This document shows, piece after piece, positions 10,852 to 22,869 of a stretch of DNA of 64,000 nucleotides (within the stretch, counting starts at the first letter, position 1; each line of letters begins with the position of its first letter). The notes under the pieces were generated by a model. That model ran no database searches and was not told the DNA's origin. It saw only the letters and a program-made list of their open reading frames with translations. This stretch comes from Warburgia ugandensis (taxonomy: Eukaryota; Streptophyta; Magnoliopsida; Canellales; Canellaceae), in NCBI GenBank assembly GCA_035236585.1, contig CP141132.1, positions 58,687,880-58,751,879 on the forward strand. Reading direction: 5' to 3'. Position numbers and translations under genes: made by a program.

Positions 10852-11316
10852 CAGAGCATAGCTGCTCCTCTACAAGCAATCCAGCTTAAACAAAATTAGA
10901 GTATACTAGCTCAGTAACAGGCAATCATATGCCAATCAGAATTAGAGCATACCATCTCAATAACTGGCAACCATAATACAATCAAAATCAGAGCATACTA
11001 GCTCAATAACAGGCTATCATAAGCCAATCAGAATCAAAGCATACCAGCTCAATAATAGGCAATCTTATGCCAATCAGAATTTGAGCTTACCAGCTCAATA
11101 ACAGGAAATCATATGCTAATCAGAATCTGAGCATACCAGCTCAATAATAGGCAATCATATGTCAATCAGAATCAAAGCATACCGGCTCAATAACAGGCAA
11201 TCATATGCAAATCAGAATCTGAGCATACCAGCTCAATAATAATCAATCATATGCCAATTAGAATCAGAGCATAGCAGTTCAATATCAGACAATCATATGC
11301 CAATCAGAATCAGATC
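10852..11316. repeat. 46-bp tandem repeat array, about ten units
   Basis: About ten imperfect units of 46 bp, with a consensus containing GAGCATACCAGCTCAATAAC then AGGCAATCATATGCCAATCA. Units differ by a few substitutions (for example CAATAATA for CAATAACA), and the first unit is more diverged. The array sits in the 3' internal part of the outer element, between the broken reverse transcriptase and the polypurine tract, where integrase should be. No long open frame crosses it. Confidence 0.9.
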
Positions 11317-11570
11317 CATAGCACGATCATACTGCGAGTACTTAGAAGCCTGCCACCTAGAAGTTCACCACCTAGAAGCCTGCTAATGCCTATCGCACCC
11401 GCCCTCATTGGCCACCCTCTTAGGCCACCCTCATCGACTACTCACAAGTATATGCCCTAATCCAGAACCAAGTTACACATGAGAAAATGCTTTCATTCTA
11501 ATGTACTTTATTGTCACACTTCTCACCTTCATGAGAAATTAGGCTCATATATGTAATATAGCATATTATT
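11317..11570. other. non-coding remainder between tandem array and RT remnant
   Basis: A short repeat of CCTAGAAG (11348-11385) and a CCACCCTC doublet (11412-11432) are visible, but no domain is recognised. In an intact element RNase H would follow the reverse transcriptase here. Confidence 0.4.
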
Positions 11571-12145
11571 CATGCCACTACTATCCTAGAGAACTCAATG
11601 ATCCAATGATAAAAGTCCATTAGACTAAGGAGACTATCAACCTTAGTCATTAATTTGGGCTAATCCCAGTTTGTCACAGTCTCTCCATCAATAGAGATAT
11701 CGCAGTCAAGGGAATTCATCCTCTTTGACCATAATTCATACTCCATACATTTATAGCAAAAGATGAGTCTTTTAGATACACAAAATAATGCATAAGGGTT
11801 TCTTGTGCTCCTCCATGCCATTGAGTATACAAAAAACATCATTCACTACATAATCAGGACTCATCCAAGTAACCTTTAGAAATTCAGCCCATCATATCCA
11901 TACATATTGCTAGTGACTAATTTCAATAATTAGTTTTAACCAGAACTTGTAATATGTATAACAACTTCTAAAAATTGTCTCAAAGACATCTTAGTCATAA
12001 TCTTCAACTTGTAATAACCAGACCTCAAATCCATATCAACCAACACCATGCACCCATCCAAAGTTGATCATATAGATCATAAATAGATGCTAAAGAAAAT
12101 CAATTCTCCCTTATGGTGCTATCAAACAATCAATAATCTATGCGG
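11571..12145 (-). pseudogene. del/Tekay-type reverse transcriptase, C-terminal part, broken
   Basis: Reading the minus strand downward from 12145, the segments RIDY, DLYDQL, DLRSGYYKLKI, then EEHKKPLCIILCI, KRMNSLDCDISIDG, NWD and SLLSLMDFYHWIIEFSRI appear in the order of a gypsy reverse transcriptase, spread over different frames. The active-site region near 11840-11880 is too damaged to show an intact YxDD motif. The N-terminal part of the same domain is at 28469-28645, so the Athila-type insertion cut the domain at 12145/12146. Nothing recognisable as RNase H or integrase follows. Confidence 0.75.
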
Positions 12146-14465
12146 TGTTAAGAGTTTAATTTTGGCCTAAAGACCCTTAGTTTAGCTTTTAATTGGATCA
12201 TCTAACTCATCAAATTGATGATTTTCAAATAAAATATGAAATTTAGCTCAAATTGACCATCCAACCTTAAATTGTCAAAATGAACAGTCAAATGATCAAT
12301 TGAGCTAATTAGATGCTTAATGTATTGTTTAGAAGACTCTAATCTAGTCTTTGGTCTTGCAGATCAACTAAAGGAGGGTTGGATGGCTCAGATCAATATT
12401 CAATGGAGCAGATTGATCAAAAGAGGCATGGATGGATCAGATTGAATTTCAACAATACAAATCATCTTGAAGGTCAATCAGGAAAGAGTAGAAAGTTTCA
12501 TAAAGGAAGAGGAGTTCTATTAAGGATAGGAAACTATGGATCAGAATGGAAATTAGGAGGAAGTTTCCTAGTACAAAACTAACTCCTAAAGATAAGGAAA
12601 GAGGGAATTAGAAGGGGAAACCTATAAGAAGAGGAACCGTGGGATTCTAAAAGGAGGGAGTTTGAGTTTTTGGGAGTTTTGATTTGCTTTCCTTAGTCAA
12701 CTAGTCATTGTTCTCTCATCGCATTCTTTTAGTTTCATCATCATTTTTTCCCCTCAATCTCTAATACTCTACTCTGCTATCTCCTTCTCCCATCTCTATC
12801 TCATGCTCCATCATAGCCCCTTCTACCAATTATTTTTCAGCTACCTTCTTCACCGCACTTTTTTTTTTGTTTTCTCTTCTTCCCAACTCACCCAACATCA
12901 ACACACTAGACCCATCACACCCACTTTCCAATTCTCTCTTCTATCCTTCTTTCTCAACGTGCATCCCTTCTCTGCTTCATCATACCACCCAAACCTCCAC
13001 CACACATCGACTTCATTTTTTTTTTTCTTTCCTTCTTGGTTTCCAATATGAAATCGAGTTCCCCATCTCCCCATCATCTCTCCACTTCCCTGCTCTACTT
13101 CTTCACTGCACCAATCCCTTTGCTCACATCTCTTCTTCTCTACTCAGCCCAGCCCAACACCACCAAACCTGTCACTGTCTCCTCTTTCCCTTGCCATCAC
13201 CAAGCCCCCATCTCCATCTCCTTATTCCTCTATTCACTGGGGCATTGACTAGACCAATCAACGCCCTAGCTTCTCCTATTCTCCAACCCAATGCACCACC
13301 AGCTTCTCCTCCCTTCCATCCTGTCATCATCCTTTGCTTTACTGTCAGACATTGGAATCCATACCCTGTTCTCCTCTGCCTGTCACAACTCTAGGCAGCT
13401 TCCTTTCTAATCACCGACTAGGCCTTGTCATATGCCTCCTTTAGCACACTCTTTCCTCTTTCTGCTTCACTGGCAACTTCACTCGCACCATCTCCTCTAT
13501 TCGCCTCTACTCCATGGCATTGTCTTCACCAACCAGGCATGAACCTAGCTCTTCCACCCATAGCACCGGTGACTCGACCCCTAGATCTCCTCCATCACAT
13601 GGCTAGTTGACACCCCAAGCTCCCCTGCTTGTCACAATCAAACAGCCTAGATCAGCACAAGCTGCCCCCTACTCTCCACTACATTGCACAACACTAGCCA
13701 TCCATGCCCATCACCATCTTCTTCAGAAAATCTTTTCTTTTTTGTTTTACGAGAAGTTTAAGGAACTTTTTAGAAAAATTCATGTTTTGCCCTTGATAGA
13801 AAAATTCTATTTACATTTTTTGTCCTATTACTATTCTTATCCATAATCTGTGTTATTCTCATTATGTTATCTGCATTCTATGTTATTCTCAATTAATCTA
13901 GGAATTGTTTTATTTATCTGTGTTTAGCTGAATCAACGGTTCTAGTTTAATTTTAGGATATCTTCAATTGCTCATCCATTTCAATTCTAATTTTCAATTA
14001 ACTTTTAGATTTGGGTTATAGGACAATTTAAAGCACTTTTACTATTCATGATCTTCAATCTTCAATCCAAACTCATATATGAGATCTCAAAATCCTTATT
14101 TAGCCTAGCTCACTCAAAATTTTTGGAATCTGCCTAATCCATTTGGGTGATCATTAATCAGAAGTACCATAAACATGTTGATGAAGGTTGATCATGATTT
14201 AGGAGACCAGATCTATAGAATTTGAAGATAAGGAGTATAGGGAAGTGAAATTTTCTTATATTTTTAGTTAAAATTTTTGTTTTCTTTGGATTAGACCTTT
14301 GTAATTTCATTGATTAAACACATCTAAAGTCTAATTTCATTTTTTGTTAAATTTTTATTAAAATTTAGTAGAACTCCAAATTCTTAAAACACATCCTTAT
14401 GAGATCGACTCGTACTTGTGCATGCTATACTAAAATAGCTCGTGCACTTGTGAAAAACATTAACA
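12146..14465 (+). repeat. 5' LTR of Athila-type element
   Basis: The 2320-bp LTR matches 26123-28461 along its length. It contains a TATA-like site at 12622, then about 1 kb of pyrimidine-rich DNA (about 12770-13720). Open frames of up to 175 codons in that tract are low-complexity translations and are not conserved as frames in the other LTR. Confidence 0.9.
12622..12630 (+). promoter_or_regulatory. TATA-like box in 5' LTR
   Basis: CTATAAGAAGAGG occurs about 480 bp into the LTR. The same site is at 26600 in the partner LTR, and a related CTATAAAGAGGGG is at 21149 in the inner insert, each followed by the pyrimidine-rich segment. This is a plausible start of the genomic transcript. Confidence 0.5.
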
Positions 14466-14471
14466 AGTTTT

Positions 14472-14490
14472 TGATCCCACTGCTAGGGAC
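14472..14490 (+). other. primer binding site (Asp-tRNA type, decayed)
   Basis: TGATCCCACTGCTAGGGAC follows the 5' LTR end after AGTTTT. Its layout and its end in GGGAC followed by TTGCA match the aspartate-tRNA-type primer sites of Athila-like elements, with several C-to-T or G-to-A type changes. Confidence 0.7.
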
Positions 14491-15605
14491 TTGCAAAGGA
14501 GTTTTTATAAAATTTAATTAAAAATTCATAAAAATAATTTTTTAAAGAAAAATATAAAAAAATAGGAATTGCATACTTTTAGCATTTTAAGCATTTTTAG
14601 GTGAATTTTTTTCATTTTTTTAGTGCATATTCACCTTGTTTCCTGAATTTGGTACTTATTACTATTTTTCTTCTTTAGGAAAATTAGAAAGTGGAGGAAT
14701 TTGGTAGGTGGATCTTCACCAAAATAGAAATTTCCCTACTTTCCTAGATTAAGAATTTTCTTTTATTTTTAGTGAATATTATTGTAAGGCCCTTATGTAA
14801 TTTGCAATTTTCATTTCAATTTTTCAAGGGTTATATAATACAGGGCAAGTGTGGGATAAGGTGGCACACCCTTGATCTTTATTAGAGACCCCACTATAAG
14901 TTTCCCTCATTCCTTTTTAATTCTTTGATTAGGGTTTGCATTTACATTGTTTGGTAGTTTAATTGCATATTTGATAATTATTGCATTTTTAGGATTTTGC
15001 ATTAGTTTGTTCTTTTAATTGCATTCTTAGGGCACATTTATTGCTTTAAGGTAATATATATGTTGATTGAATTTCTATGGAGAGTGGAAATTAATTAGTA
15101 AGGGCACCCAACCCCCATAAGATCAAGGGTGGATTTCATCGCCACTTCTTGGCCTACCTAGGATAATCACCACAAGTGTGCAATCCTATCTTTCAAATTC
15201 ATCTAAAATCAATTAGAAGAGACCAATAAGGCCATCACATGCTCGTAGGACCCTCTTACTAAGACGCGATCTATTGTCACTTCAATGGCTTTTGAGCATT
15301 GTGGTTATAGTGGGTGTCTTAAAATCCAAGTGATTTTTCCACGCCTTCTATTGATGTTTGTTGAGGTCTAAACACCTCCTTACATGAGGATTGTATTAAC
15401 CATCTTGGGCAGAACCTAACTGATAAGCAGTAGTCAAGTTTGAAAGAGAGGAGGAGCGCTAGATTAGGTTAATCTAAAAGCATTGTCCCCACACAAATTC
15501 AAGAAAATCAAATGATTGTTGCTTATTACCCTAAGGATTGTTTGACTATGCTTTTTGTTTGCATCATGTAGAGTTAGAGTCAGCATTTAGAATAGGTCAT
15601 TTTAC
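14491..15605 (+). other. untranslated leader of Athila-type element
   Basis: About 1.1 kb between the primer site and gag. The first half is AT-rich with nothing recognised. The second half (15090-15500) contains a series of short blocks that recur in the same order in the two Athila-type units at 48655-49065 and 55085-55485: AGTAAGGGCAC, ATAAGATCAAGGGTGGATT, CTTGGCCTACCTAGG, AGGACCCTCTTA and GAAAGAGAGGAGGAGC. Confidence 0.7.
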
Positions 15606-16700
15606 ATGCAAGGGCGTCAATCTCAAAACCCAGAGCTATTACCGTTAGACCCTGAGATTCAACGCATTCAACACCAAGGGGAAAGAAACCTAGTTCCTAA
15701 CCCCATGGCTGAACCACTAGCAGAGATTGAGAGAAAAACAATTAGAGATTTCTATAGGTCTCTCCAACTCAATACCCCATCCTGCATAGCTTTAGCTCCC
15801 ACAAATGCAGACCACTTCAAGTTAAAGTTAGGAGTCATTCAATTATTCCCCACTTTTTATGGTCGTGACCAAGAAGACCCCTACCTACATATTAAGGAGT
15901 TCCTTGATATTTGTGCCACATTTAGGTTCCAAATTTTTTTGGATGATTTGATTAAGCTTAGGCTATTTTCGTTCTCACTTAAGGACAAAACCAAGTCATG
16001 GCTTAACTCCTTGGAGGTAGGTTCCATGCATACATGGGACTAATTGTTTAAGAAGTTTTGGAACAAGTTCTTCCTTATTCACAAAACAAATGTCCTATGT
16101 CGTGAAATTATAAATTTCCAACAAAGGGATGATGAACAATATTATGAATTTTGGGAATGGTGAAATGAATTGCTACAGAAATGACCTCATCATGGATTTG
16201 AGAAATGGCAGTAGATCCAATACTTCTATGAGGAATTGATACCTCAAAATAAACAAATGATAGATGTAGCGAGTGGAGGGACCCTCATGTTAAAGGATGA
16301 AAGTGAGGCATGGGAATTCTTTCAGACAATGGTCGATAATTCTCAACAATGGGATTATTCAAATAGGAGAGAAAGAACTAACTAGCCCACTAACAAAGGA
16401 GGTCTCTATGAGATAGGAGTGCATACTGATCTATCCCATAAGCTTAATTTTATCACTAGAAAATTAGGTGGAAGAATGGACAAGCTTGAAACTATGTTTT
16501 AATCTTTCATGGTTTCTACATTATCCATAAACCTCCACAAGAGGTATGTGCTACTTGTTTTAGTCCAACTCATTTAACCTCAACTTGTCCATCCAATAAA
16601 GTATTCCCTGAATATCTTGTAGACCACATGAATGCATTGAATGCGTATTGCTAACCTAGCAACAACTCGTATTTTAAGACCTACAATCCTGGATGGGCTA
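15606..16700 (+). pseudogene. Athila-type gag, broken
   Basis: The first 145 codons are open and contain the retrotransposon gag core: FKLKLGVIQLFPTFYG, DPYLHIKEFLDICATF, then KLRLFSFSLKDKTKSWLNSL and GSMHTWD. After a stop at 16041 the homology continues in frame (KFWNKFFLIHKTN, REIINFQQRDDEQYYEF, IQYFYEELIPQNKQM, SGGTLMLKDESEAWEFFQTM) with further stops. A CX2CX4HX4C zinc knuckle (CATCFSPTHLTSTC) is intact at 16547-16588. Gag would form the particle and bind the element RNA. The reading frame has at least five stops, so no full-length product is possible. Confidence 0.85.
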
Positions 16701-17403
16701 GGCATCCTAATCTTTCCTGGTCAAAGAATAATCATCAAAGGGGACCACTACTAAACAACCCTACCCAAAGTTTTCCTCGTAGGCCTGTACTTCCTCAATA
16801 GCTTGGCTTCCAATAAACTCAACAACTGAAGAAACCATCTTTAGAGGAAAGAATTGAGAGCATGATGGAAAAATAGAATGAAGAAACAAAAAGGACTATA
16901 AACCAATACCATAATGTCAACTCTCAAGCCATATCTAAGTTAGAGATGTAAATAAGCCAATTGTCTGTTGAACTACATAATAGAGGAAAGGGTCAGTTCC
17001 CTACTCAACCCATCCGCAACCCTAAGGGTCAATTTGAGATAAGGTCATGTTCTCAAAACCTTAACCCTCATGCACATGCCAAGTCTATAACCACCCCTAG
17101 GAGCAGTCATTAGATCGACAACGCAGAAGGGTAGGCTAAGGAAACTGCAGAGGAAAAAGAGGCAACTAAAACACATTGGAAAAAGGGAAAAGACAGAAAA
17201 ACCCTTTAGAACCTATAGTGGAGGCACCCTATCTACTTAAAGCCCCTTTTCCCTAATTACTGAATAAAGCTAGGAAGGGAACAAACTTCAATGAGTTAAT
17301 GGAGGTATTTAAACATGTACAAATCAATATACAATGCAATTAAAGACATCCCTGCTTATGCCAAATTCTTAAAAGAGCTCTGCACAACATTCAAAAGCTT
17401 AAT
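16701..17403 (+). pseudogene. gag-protease linker, decayed
   Basis: About 700 bp of lysine-, glutamate- and proline-rich linker-like translation with many stops. Near 17290-17400 is the stretch before protease that also occurs in the other Athila-type units (NIQYNAIKDIPAYAKFLKEL-like reading across one shift). Confidence 0.5.
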
Positions 17404-18206
17404 ATGCAAAAGAAAGCTTTCCTCACTCAGCAAGTGAGCTCTTTGATTCAACACAAGACCCCACCAAAGTTTAGAGGCCCAAGATGTCCTATAATTACTT
17501 GCATTATTGGAGATCATGTCATAGATAGGGCACTTTTTGACTTAGGGACTAGTGTTAACTTGTTGCCATACTCTATCTATGAGCAATTAAAACTTGGTAA
17601 GTTAAAACCAACCACTACCTAGGATGTCCTCTATAGGTGGACAAGTTTCAATATCCTATTGATTTCAATGTACTAGACACCCAGCCTGTATTCGATCCCG
17701 ATAGTCAAATCCTAGTCATTCTTGGACATCCATTCTTAGCAATGTCCAATGCCATTATTAACTGTAGGAATGGTGTATTAAAACTATCATTCAGCAACAT
17801 GAAGGTTAAGCTTAATGTCTTTAATGCTAATCAACAACATTTAGACCTTGATGATTCATGTTGTGTCAATTTAATCGAGAGCCTAATTAATGAGATTCAT
17901 TTACCATTGTCCATCTCTAACCTACTAGAGGCTTGTCTCATGCACTATAATGGAGAATTTAATATAGACAAGTCTATTGAGGAGGTAAACAATCTTTTAG
18001 ATGTTGCACCAATCATGGATACCTCCAAGTGGTGTCCTTATGTGGAACCACTCTCACCATCTAAATCTATCCCCATACCCTCAATAGAGCAACCACCATC
18101 TTTGGACCTAAAACCCTTGCCTAATAACTTGAAATATTCATACCTAGGCCCAGATGAAGCCTTACCTTTAATAATAACATCAAACTTAGATAGAACAGGA
18201 GGGTAA
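17404..18206 (+). pseudogene. Athila-type aspartic protease and connector
   Basis: The frame 17404-17622 includes HKTPPKFRGPRCPIITCIIG and the protease core ALFDLGTSVNLLPYSIYEQL, with the catalytic aspartate in DLGTS (about 17538-17552) preserved. After a stop at 17620 and a shift, the frame 17637-18206 carries the second half (DSQILVILGHPFLAMSNAII, then NCRNGVLKLSF), followed by a proline-rich connector that leads into reverse transcriptase. The protease would cut the polyprotein. The intact active-site motif beside clear breaks shows relatively recent inactivation. Confidence 0.8.
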
Positions 18207-18439
18207 GCTTTTAGATGCTCCTAAGGAACATAGAACTGCTTTAGGGAGGATGATAGCAGATATAAAAGGGAATAGTCCAGCCGTATGCATGCATAGGATA
18301 CATAAAGAAGAAAATGCAAAGCCTTCGAGGGAAACCCAAAGATGACTGAACCCCCACATGAAGGACATGGTCAAAGATGAAGGCCTAAAGCTCTTAAATT
18401 TTGGTGTCATATACTCCATCTCTGATAGTACTTGGGTTA

Positions 18440-19244
18440 GCTTGTTCAAGTTGTACCTAAGAAATCTGGGGTCACATTAGTCAAAAATGAGGATAACGAG
18501 TTAGTACCCACCTACATGACCACTGAGTGGAGAGTTTGTATTGATTATTGAAAGTTGAACGCGGTCACAAGGAAAGATCATTTTCCTCTACCCTTCATTG
18601 ACCAAATGCTAAAGAGGTTGGCCGAACATAGCTATTATTGTTTTTTGGATGAATATTTCGGTTACAACCAAATTCTTATAGCACTATAGGATCAGGAGAA
18701 GACCACCTTCGCCTGCCTATTTGGAACCTTCGCCTATAGACACATGCTTTTTGGGCTTTGTAATGATCTAGCTACATTTCAAAGGTGTATGTTGATCATT
18801 TTCTCTAATATGGTAGAAAGGTTTCTCGAGGTGTTTATGGATGACTTCTCAGTATTTGGGTCATCATTTGATGAGTGCCTGCGCCACTTGAAGTTAGTCC
18901 TTGCAAGGTGTCAAGAAAAGAATCTTGTCTTAAACTGGGAAAAGTTTCATTTTATGATAAGGAGTGGGATAATATTAGGCCACATAGTATCACCCAATGG
19001 GATAGAAGTCGATAAGGCAAAAGTGGATTTAATAGCCAACCTTCCTCCACTAAGGACGATGAAAGAAATTTGTTCCTTTTTAGGACATGTAGGCTTTTAT
19101 AGACGATTCATCAAAGATTTTAGCAAAATTTCAAAGACCATCTGTAAATTACTTACAAAGGAGGCCACTTTTAACTTTGATGAAGATTGTAATAAAGCAT
19201 TTGAGCGACTCAAGATCGAGTTCACTTCTACACCTATTATTTGA
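18440..19244 (+). pseudogene. Athila-type reverse transcriptase
   Basis: The homology starts near 18440 (LVQVVPKKSG), passes WRVCIDY then a stop, and HFPLPFIDQML. From 18744 it is open for 166 codons with LFGLCNDLATFQRCM, the catalytic stretch VFMDDFSVFGSSFDECLRHL (FMDD at 18834-18845), IILGHIVSPNGIEVDKAKV and FLGHVGFYRRFIKDFSKISK. The open part covers the palm and thumb parts of a gypsy reverse transcriptase. Stops upstream (for example at 18549 and 18688) prevent full-length translation. Confidence 0.9.
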
Positions 19245-19640
19245 GCACTAGATTGGAATGCACCATTCGAGGTAATGTGTGATGTGTCTGATTATGCCAT
19301 TGGAGCTGTTTTGGGGTAGCGCATTAATAAACTTCCCCATGTGATATATTATGTTAGTAAAACACTAACTGATGTGCAACTCAACTATTCAATCACTGAG
19401 AAAGAGTTGTTAGCTGTAGTGTTTGCTTTCGATAAATTTAGATCTTACCTGTTAGGGGTCTAAAGTTATAGTCTACTTGGATCACAAGCCTTGATGTAAC
19501 TCATTTCTAAAAAGGATGCAAAACCTAGGTTGATCTATTGGATACTACTGTTACAAGAGTTTGACTTAGAAATTAGGGACAAGAAAGGTTCAAAAAATGT
19601 AGTAGCAAATCACTTATCTAGATTAGTGGTGGAGTACGCT
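19245..19640 (+). pseudogene. Athila-type RNase H
   Basis: Directly after an in-frame stop at 19242 the frame reads LDWNAPFEVMCDVSDYAIGA, HVIYYVSKTLTDVQLNYSIT, EKELLAVVFAFDKFRSYLLG and, later, NVVANHLSRL. These match the RNase H domain that follows reverse transcriptase in Ty3-gypsy elements, including acidic residues in CDVSD and EKELLA. Stops and one frameshift near 19460 break it. Confidence 0.8.
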
Positions 19641-20703
19641 AGTGATCATGGACTTATAGCTAAGTCATTCCCAAATGAACAGCTGTTGCATATTTCCCAT
19701 TTACCTTAGTATGGAGATATTGTTAATTATCTTATTATAGGACAAATGCCTAATCATTGGACTAAACAAGATAAAAAGAGATTTTTAACTGAGGTTAGAT
19801 ATTTTACTTGGGATGATTTGTACTTATTCAAGTACTATCCTGACCAAGTAATTAGGAGATGCGTACCAGATAGTGAAAATAATTAAATCATCTCCTTTTG
19901 TCATGATCATGCACGTAGGGGCCATTTCAACTCTAAAAAGATCGCTATAAATTTTTTGCAAATGTGAATTTTATTGGCCTACCATATTTAAGGATGAACA
20001 TGCTTACTAAAAAGCATGTGTAAGGTACCAACGGTTAGGAAGTTTAGGAAAGAGACATATGATGCCCTTAAACTCAATCCTTGTCATAGAACCTTTTGAT
20101 GTTTGCTTTTCCTACTTCTTTCAAAAATTTGTACATCCTAATGGGAGTGGACTACATGTTCAAGTGGGTGGAGGCTATACCCTGCAAAATCAAGGACCAC
20201 AAGGTTGTGGTAAAATTTTTAAAAGAAAATATTTTTTACACAGTTTGGTACTCTTAGAGCAATAATAAGTGATGGGGGAAAACACTTTTATAATAAAGTG
20301 TTTGAAAATTTAATGAAAAAGTATGGTGTCAATCATAGGATAGCTACCCCATATCACCCTCAAACCAATGGTCAAGTAGAGGCATCTAATAGGGAGATAA
20401 AGTAAATTTTAGAAAAGACAGTCAATCCAAGTAGGAAAGACTAGTCTCTGAGACTTAATGACGCTTTATGGGCTTATTGTACAGCATATAAAACCCCTAT
20501 AGGACTGTCACCCTACTGCTTGGTCTATGGAAAGGCCTGCCACTTACCAGTAGAGTTAGAACACAAGGCATATTGGGCTATCAAAAACCTCAATTTAGAC
20601 TTCGATTCTATTAGGACCTATAGAAAACTCCAACTCAATGAGTTGGAAGAATTGAGGAAAGATGCATATGACTCTGCACTATTATACAAAGACCGAATGA
20701 AGG
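19641..20703 (+). pseudogene. Athila-type integrase, N-terminal and catalytic part, interrupted
   Basis: An HHCC-type start is seen near 19895-19960 (CHDHARRGHFNSKKI). The catalytic core is spread over two frames: MGVDYMFKWVEAIPCK near 20140-20190, SDGGKHFYNKVFENLMKKYG near 20268-20330, and ATPYHPQTNGQVEASNREIK near 20343-20402, giving candidates for the three acidic residues. The 20520-20738 frame reads [20 protein letters not shown] and ends at DRMK, where the inner insert begins at 20704. The end of the protein continues at 24095 in the same frame. Confidence 0.85.
20699..20703. repeat. target-site duplication GAAGG, left copy
   Basis: GAAGG directly precedes the inner insert (TGTTAAGTG at 20704) and recurs directly after it at 24090-24094. 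Removing the insert and one copy keeps the integrase reading frame. Confidence 0.95.
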
Positions 20704-22855
20704 TGTTAAGTGTTCATTTTTGGCTAAAAGACCCTTAGTTTAGCATTCACTTAGATCATCTAAACGTTCAAAATTTCAAAATTTAGCTTGATTTAAAAGT
20801 TAGCTCAAATTGACTGTCCAAATCTTAATTTCTCAAAATCAACGGTTAGATGATCATTAGAGCTTATTAGATGATTAATGTATGGTTTTGATGATTCTAA
20901 TTTAGTCTTTTATTCTACATATCAACTAAAGGAGGGGTGGATGGCTCAAGATCTATGATCAACGGTGTAGATCAAGAAGGCAAAAGTCTTAATTAGAATG
21001 AGATGAGTCCAAATTGGAAAAGAATTACTAATGAGAAGAATCCTAATTTGGGAGAGGATAAAGTTTCCTCAAAGGAAGTTATCTCTTCAAGGAAGGAGTT
21101 GGAGGAAGATAAGGAAAGAGTTGGAGAAAAACAAGGAAGGGGAAAAGGCTATAAAGAGGGGATCCCTATGGGGGAGAGGGAGTTGTTTTTGGAGAGTTGG
21201 GTTTTCCGTTGTCTTCTTTGTTCAATTTTCTTGCTTGCCTAAGTTCTTTAGTTACACTTTTCTCTTAATCTTCATTCATCCAGTTACATTCACAGCATCT
21301 TCCTTAATTATTCCACATTACTTCTTCTTCTTAGCATCATCTTTTCATCAATTTTTTACACATCAACCTAGATTCCCTTCTCGTGCATTGCTTTCACCGT
21401 CACCCAGAACCCAGCACCATCCATCACACCACCACATTAGCCCTGCCCCCATCATCACTACCGGCTAGTACAGCGCAACCCTTTTCCCTCTGACCTCTCC
21501 ATATGTAATTTTCTCTCTTTCAACCCCCAAATCACCTGAGCAAGCAACATTGCTCTGCTTAGGCCACCAATCTCGATCCTTTATCTGCTTTCACGGGACT
21601 TTCTAGTCACACCCACAATCCTCTCTCTCAATCTCTAGTCGCAACCCACCTCTCCCCTTTCATCCATCTTCACCACCCAAAGGACTCTGCTCCAAGGACT
21701 CATGTGATGCCTCATCTACTCCGTACGGCATAGACGAGGTGCCCAGGTCAACCTCTACTACAGATCGTTTCCAGCAAGCATCTCCATCTTCTCTGCCATC
21801 CATCTTATTCTCCGACATCTTTGCGTTGTCGACTTCAGATTGTAGCCTTCACCAGCTAGATCGCATGCCCATCACATTGAATCCGGAAATTTCCTGCCTA
21901 TGGATGTCCCGGAGAGGGAAAATCGAGCTGGGTTTTCCTCCTTCGCTCCTTTCCATCCTTCTTCCCTCTCTCCCTCTCCTTTCTTCTCCCTTTCTCTCTT
22001 TTCCCCATTCTCCTTCTTCTTCCCCATCTCTCCTTCGTTTGGTATTTTCTTAAAAACCAGGTTTTTTTTACGAGATTCTAGTTCTGCCCTTCATTATTTA
22101 AAGAAATCTCAATTCTGTCCTTTCTGTTAATACCATCTGTGTCCTCATTTTAATTCCATCTGAGTCCTCGCTTTATTTTCATATCTATTTATTTTCATAT
22201 CTATCCCTAACTATTCCAATCCTGGTTTATCCTTATTCTGCTTATCCAGGAATAGATTAATCAAGACAGATCAATTAAGGTCTAACCCAATCAACAGGTT
22301 AGCCTTAACCAATCAAAATCTTCAATTCCTCATCTTTTTCTCTTCTGATTTGAAATTAATTTTACCTATTCATTTTGAGTACATCCATTGTCATGATTAA
22401 TGTCTCTGATCTTTAATCTGAACCCTAGAAAGTGATCTAAACCATCCAATGCCCAAAATTCTTATTTAGGCCAGATCTCTTAGAATTTATGAAATCTGCC
22501 TAATCCATCCAGTGGATCATCAATCAGGAGTACTAGAAATATTCTGATGGAGTTTGATCAAAGTTTATATGCTCAAATATGAAGAAATTAACAATAACTA
22601 GTCTAGGGAAGTGGAATTTTCTTGTTTCTTTAGTTAATTTCCTTTATTCTTGTGTTGAACTTTTGTAATTCTCATTGATAAATTATATTTGAAGTCTGAA
22701 TTTTTTCTATTAATTTTTTTTTTCAATTGAATTGAAGTTTAAATAATTAAATTTTATTAAAAACTTCAAAATTCTAAAGCTAGTCCCTGTGGGATCGACC
22801 CATATTTGCATAGCTATACTACAATAGCCTATGCACTTGCGAAAAACATCAAACA
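20704..22855 (+). repeat. LTR-like unit of inner insert
   Basis: It starts TGTTAAGTGTTCATTTTTGG, related to but distinct from the host element's TGTTAAGAGTTTAATTTTGG. It has a TATA-like CTATAAAGAGGGG, then a pyrimidine-rich stretch (21240-22050), and ends CATCAAACA after the conserved GCACTTGCGAAAAA. Frames of about 70-145 codons in it are low complexity. Confidence 0.8.
21149..21157 (+). promoter_or_regulatory. TATA-like box in inner LTR
   Basis: CTATAAAGAGGGG lies about 445 bp into the LTR, in the same relative place as the TATA-like sites of the host element's LTRs. Confidence 0.5.
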
Positions 22856-22869
22856 AGTTTTGTCCTTGT

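Noticed and set aside
10852..11316. CRISPR-like array
   Set aside because: The 46-bp units are contiguous with no unique spacers and lie inside a plant retrotransposon.
12867..13394. 175-codon open frame in the Athila-type LTR
   Set aside because: Low-complexity translation of a pyrimidine-rich tract; the frame is not preserved in the partner LTR at 26123-28461.
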